Below, in pieces: positions 41,150-43,053 of a DNA stretch of 43,053 nt. Below the pieces are notes generated by a model. The model did not search any database. It was not told the origin of the DNA and saw nothing but the letters and a program-made list of their open reading frames with translations. The translations under genes and the position numbers were made by a program. Source of the DNA: Rhizobium sp. AC27/96 (GTDB taxonomy: Bacteria > Pseudomonadota > Alphaproteobacteria > Rhizobiales > Rhizobiaceae); NCBI RefSeq assembly GCF_001692325.1, contig NZ_LXKN01000033.1, forward strand, positions 1 to 43,053. Direction: 5' to 3'. Position 1 is the first letter of the stretch; every line of letters starts with the position of its first letter.

Positions 41150-42705
41150 GTTGTCGCCCCCGGCGCGCCTGATAGTGGCCGATGTGACAGGACCGCATGT
41201 TTCATGATGTCTTCCTCACTGGCGCCGGCCGGGCATTCCGCGGCGATCCGCCCTTCGCTCATCACCAGGATGCGGTCGCTGAGGCCGATGACCTCGGCGA
41301 GATCGGAGCTGACAACCAGCACGCTGCCGCCCGCATCGGCAAAGGATCGCAGGATCGAATAGATGCTGGATTTTGCGCCGACATCGACGCCGCGCGTGGG
41401 TTCGCACAGCACCCAGAGGCGAGGATTGACGGCAAGCCATCGGGCGACGACCACCTTCTGCTGATTGCCACCCGACAAAGCGCCCACGGGCATCGTGTGG
41501 TTTGCCGCCCGGACATCGAGCTGGCGCAGCAGCGCATCGAGCGCCGGCGCTGAACAGCCGCCGCGCGAAACGAGCGACAGCGAAGGCGACAAGGCGCGCC
41601 GGGTCAAGGCTGCGTTTTCGCGCAACGACTGGCGAAGACCGAGACCTTCGCTTTTCCGATCGTCGGGAACGTAGGCAATCTTTCGTCGAACACCCTCGCG
41701 TGGACTGGATGCCGCGCCTTTGCCATCCCAGAGACGGATATTGCCGGCCTTGAAGGGCTCATCGCCGGTGATGGCACGCGCAAGTGCCGTCTTGCCGGAT
41801 CCCTCTAACCCGGCGACGCCAGTGATTTCGCCCGCTCGTAAGGTCAGCGCGATATCGTGAAGATGGCGGTTTCCTCCACCGGCGATGGAGAGAACCGCTT
41901 CGCCAGACGCGACGCGAGACCGCGGCGGGAAAAGAGCGCCGATCTCGCGACCGACCATGAGCCGGACGATGGCGTCGGAATTGGTATCGCTTCTCTCGAG
42001 GTCGCCGACGAGCCGTCCATCCTTGATGACGCAGATGCGGTCGGCAAGCGCGAAGACCTCGCCCATCCTGTGCGAGATATAGAGGATGGCGGCGCCGTCC
42101 CGCCGCAACTCCTCGATCAGGCGGAAAAGCTTCGCGGCCTCGGCATTGTCGAGAGCCGCCGTCGGCTCGTCGAAAACCAGAATGCGGGCGTCGAGCGTCA
42201 GTGCCTTGGCGATCTCCACCACCTGTTGGTCGGCAATGGGTAACGTGCCGGCCAAGGTGTCGGGATCGATGGTGGACTGCAGGCGGGCCAGCACGCGCAA
42301 GGCCGCCGCACGCATACGCTTGTGGTCGACAATGCCGAACCGCGTCGGCTCGCGTCCGAGGAATATGTTCTGCGCAACCGTACGGTGGGGCAGGAGGCTG
42401 AGCTCCTGGTGGATGATGGCAACGCCTTCGCGCTGGCTGTCGAGCGGGTGCCTGAAATGAACGAGATTTTCGTCGATGCGGACCTCGCCCGCATCTGGCC
42501 GATAGAAACCGGCCAGAACTTTCATGAGAGTGGATTTGCCTGCACCATTCTCGCCACAAATGGCCAGCACTTCGCCGGCCCGGCATGTCAACGAAATCTC
42601 GTCCAGCACGGTAACCGCGCCGAAATGCTTTGAAATATCACGCATATCGAGGCGTAGCGGAAGGTTCGTGCCTTCATTGGCACTTATACCGGCGGCCGTC
42701 TCCAT
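41146..42705 (-). CDS. ABC sugar ATP-binding protein with two ATPase domains (RbsA-like)
   Basis: A 519-residue CUT2 ATPase, first gene of the operon. First domain: Walker A GENGAGKST 51-59, a degenerate signature in LPIADQQVVEIAKAL and Walker B LVFDEPTAALD. Second domain: GLEGSGKT as an atypical Walker A, signature LSGGNQQK and LCEPTRGVDVG. This asymmetry is normal in RbsA/XylG proteins. A promoter with TTGACA and a perfect operator dyad lies 75-120 bp upstream. Confidence 0.94.
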   Translation of the reverse strand: METAAGISANEGTNLPLRLDMRDISKHFGAVTVLDEISLTCRAGEVLAICGENGAGKSTLMKVLAGFYRPDAGEVRIDENLVHFRHPLDSQREGVAIIHQELSLLPHRTVAQNIFLGREPTRFGIVDHKRMRAAALRVLARLQSTIDPDTLAGTLPIADQQVVEIAKALTLDARILVFDEPTAALDNAEAAKLFRLIEELRRDGAAILYISHRMGEVFALADRICVIKDGRLVGDLERSDTNSDAIVRLMVGREIGALFPPRSRVASGEAVLSIAGGGNRHLHDIALTLRAGEITGVAGLEGSGKTALARAITGDEPFKAGNIRLWDGKGAASSPREGVRRKIAYVPDDRKSEGLGLRQSLRENAALTRRALSPSLSLVSRGGCSAPALDALLRQLDVRAANHTMPVGALSGGNQQKVVVARWLAVNPRLWVLCEPTRGVDVGAKSSIYSILRSFADAGGSVLVVSSDLAEVIGLSDRILVMSEGRIAAECPAGASEEDIMKHAVLSHRPLSGAPGATT

Positions 42706-42779
42706 CCCATGCTTCCTCCAGGCACCCGATCAGCCTTGCAGTCTCTCCCAAAACCGCAAACACAAAATTCGAAAATATT

Positions 42780-42795
42780 GTAACCGATCGGTTAC
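42780..42795. promoter_or_regulatory. Perfect 16-bp operator dyad of the sugar operon
   Basis: GTAACCGATCGGTTAC is fully palindromic, the style of LacI-family operators with a central CG-containing core. It directly follows the -10 region of the minus-strand promoter and would cover the transcription start, so a bound repressor would block the operon. No LacI-type gene lies in the window. Confidence 0.65.
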
Positions 42796-42796
42796 T

Positions 42797-42825
42797 AGAA
42801 TGCATAAGCCCCAAGAAGCTGTCAA
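42797..42825 (-). promoter_or_regulatory. Sigma-70-type promoter of the sugar ABC operon
   Basis: On the minus strand: TTGACA (42825-42820), 17 nt, CATTCT (42802-42797). The -35 is perfect; the -10 is weak (3 of 6). The operator dyad follows directly. Confidence 0.5.
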
Positions 42826-42956
42826 GTAGTCGCGAGGAGCGTGTATCCATCGGCCAGATCGCGTCGCATGGACCTAGTGGTTATGCAGCCTGACGTTTTT
42901 TCGCAACTGCTCAGCAATCAGAGATGATGGACCTGTTCCCTTCCGGTTGAAGTCCG

Positions 42957-42986
42957 TTGACAGGTGCGCTTTGCCATGTCAGTTAT
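42957..42986 (+). promoter_or_regulatory. Promoter of the Gfo/Idh gene
   Basis: TTGACA at 42957-42962 and a weak -10 (AGTTAT, 42981-42986) at 18 nt spacing. The second GTAAC-N6-GTTAY site begins at the next base, mirroring the arrangement of the divergent promoter. Confidence 0.45.
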
Positions 42987-43002
42987 GTAACTATATGGTT
43001 AT
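42987..43002. promoter_or_regulatory. Second GTAAC-N6-GTTAY operator site
   Basis: GTAACTATATGGTTAT, an imperfect copy of the dyad at 42780: both half-sites are kept and the centre differs. It overlaps the expected transcription start of the Gfo/Idh gene. Confidence 0.5.
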
Positions 43003-43020
43003 TTACGGGAGGAATGGCTT

Positions 43021-43053
43021 ATGGCGACAAGGCCAATCGGGATCATCATGCAC
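43021..43053 (+). CDS. Probable Gfo/Idh/MocA-family dehydrogenase, N-terminus only
   Basis: Only 11 codons lie in the window (MATRPIGIIMH). GGAGG stands 8 nt before the ATG. The short sequence fits the first NAD-binding strand of rhizobial Gfo/Idh/MocA oxidoreductases (PIGIIM-x-G). Placed divergently from a sugar operon with a GMC oxidoreductase, a dehydrogenase would make sense. The call rests on very little sequence and could be wrong. Confidence 0.45.
   Translation, partial: MATRPIGIIMH

Larger units (their letters stand above)
42706..43020. other. 315-bp divergent control region of the sugar operon and the Gfo/Idh gene
   Basis: No gene. It holds two divergent TTGACA promoters, each followed by a GTAAC-N6-GTTAY site at the expected transcription start. 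Between them (42826-42956) I see no clear structure. Confidence 0.6.

Noticed and set aside
1..43053. CRISPR arrays, tRNA or rRNA genes, insertion sequences, prophage or toxin-antitoxin modules
   Set aside because: No regularly spaced repeats, no cloverleaf-like or rRNA motifs, no transposase or integrase, and no recognisable toxin pair were seen on either strand by eye.

Overview
The window is GC-rich, gene-dense DNA of the kind found in Rhizobium/Sinorhizobium-type Alphaproteobacteria. Support for this comes from several signs: the number and type of ABC importers, RpiR, ROK and LuxR regulators beside transport operons, small DUF1127, DUF2934 and DUF2188 proteins, promoter-like GGAAC-N16/17-GTT boxes of the sigma-EcfG general stress response, and two copies of a RIME-like rhizobial intergenic repeat. 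The density of catabolic transporters would suit a chromid or megaplasmid, but that is inference. I saw no rRNA, tRNA, CRISPR array, insertion sequence or replication gene.

Layout. 1-5 kb: the tail of an RND efflux pump, a metallophosphoesterase, an ArsR-type regulator with a palindromic operator, a DUF899 gene translationally coupled to a small membrane protein, and a helix-turn-helix regulator paired with a beta-propeller protein. 5-13.2 kb: an RpiR regulator, a HAD-IIA phosphatase and a divergent operon of metallophosphoesterase plus a complete oligopeptide-type ABC importer (two permeases, binding protein, fused double ATPase). 13.3-17.5 kb: cold-shock protein, DUF1127 micro-protein, a DUF2934-receiver fusion protein, glycogen debranching enzyme GlgX and a DUF2188 protein; at least two of these have stress-type promoter boxes. 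17.8-23.7 kb: a polyamine-type ABC operon ending in an SDR dehydrogenase, divergent from a LuxR-type regulator preceded by a 16-codon upstream ORF. 23.8-26 kb: a YdcF-like protein, a stand-alone receiver protein, a DUF2934 gene interrupted by an in-frame TAG, and a small hydrophilic protein. 26.1-36.1 kb: a ROK regulator, a second polyamine-type ABC operon followed by a cytoplasmic copper amine oxidase, a DUF2182 membrane protein and an MFS transporter. 36.1-43 kb: a CUT2 sugar ABC operon with a GMC oxidoreductase, divergent from the first codons of a probable Gfo/Idh/MocA dehydrogenase.

How it works together. Most of the window is four import modules, three with an oxidoreductase in or next to the transport operon (SDR, amine oxidase, GMC plus Gfo/Idh) and one with phosphatases. 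Three of the four binding-protein genes are followed closely by a perfect GC-rich inverted repeat, suggesting mRNA processing that favours the binding protein. A second thread is the general stress response: two paralogous receiver proteins, one fused to DUF2934 and the other just upstream of a separate (broken) DUF2934 gene, each carry GGAAC-type promoter boxes. No single wholly unknown multi-gene system is evident. The most novel-looking items are the DUF2934/receiver pairing, the amber-interrupted DUF2934 gene, the coupled upstream ORF of the LuxR gene and a GTAAC-N6-GTTAY operator motif shared by distant promoters.
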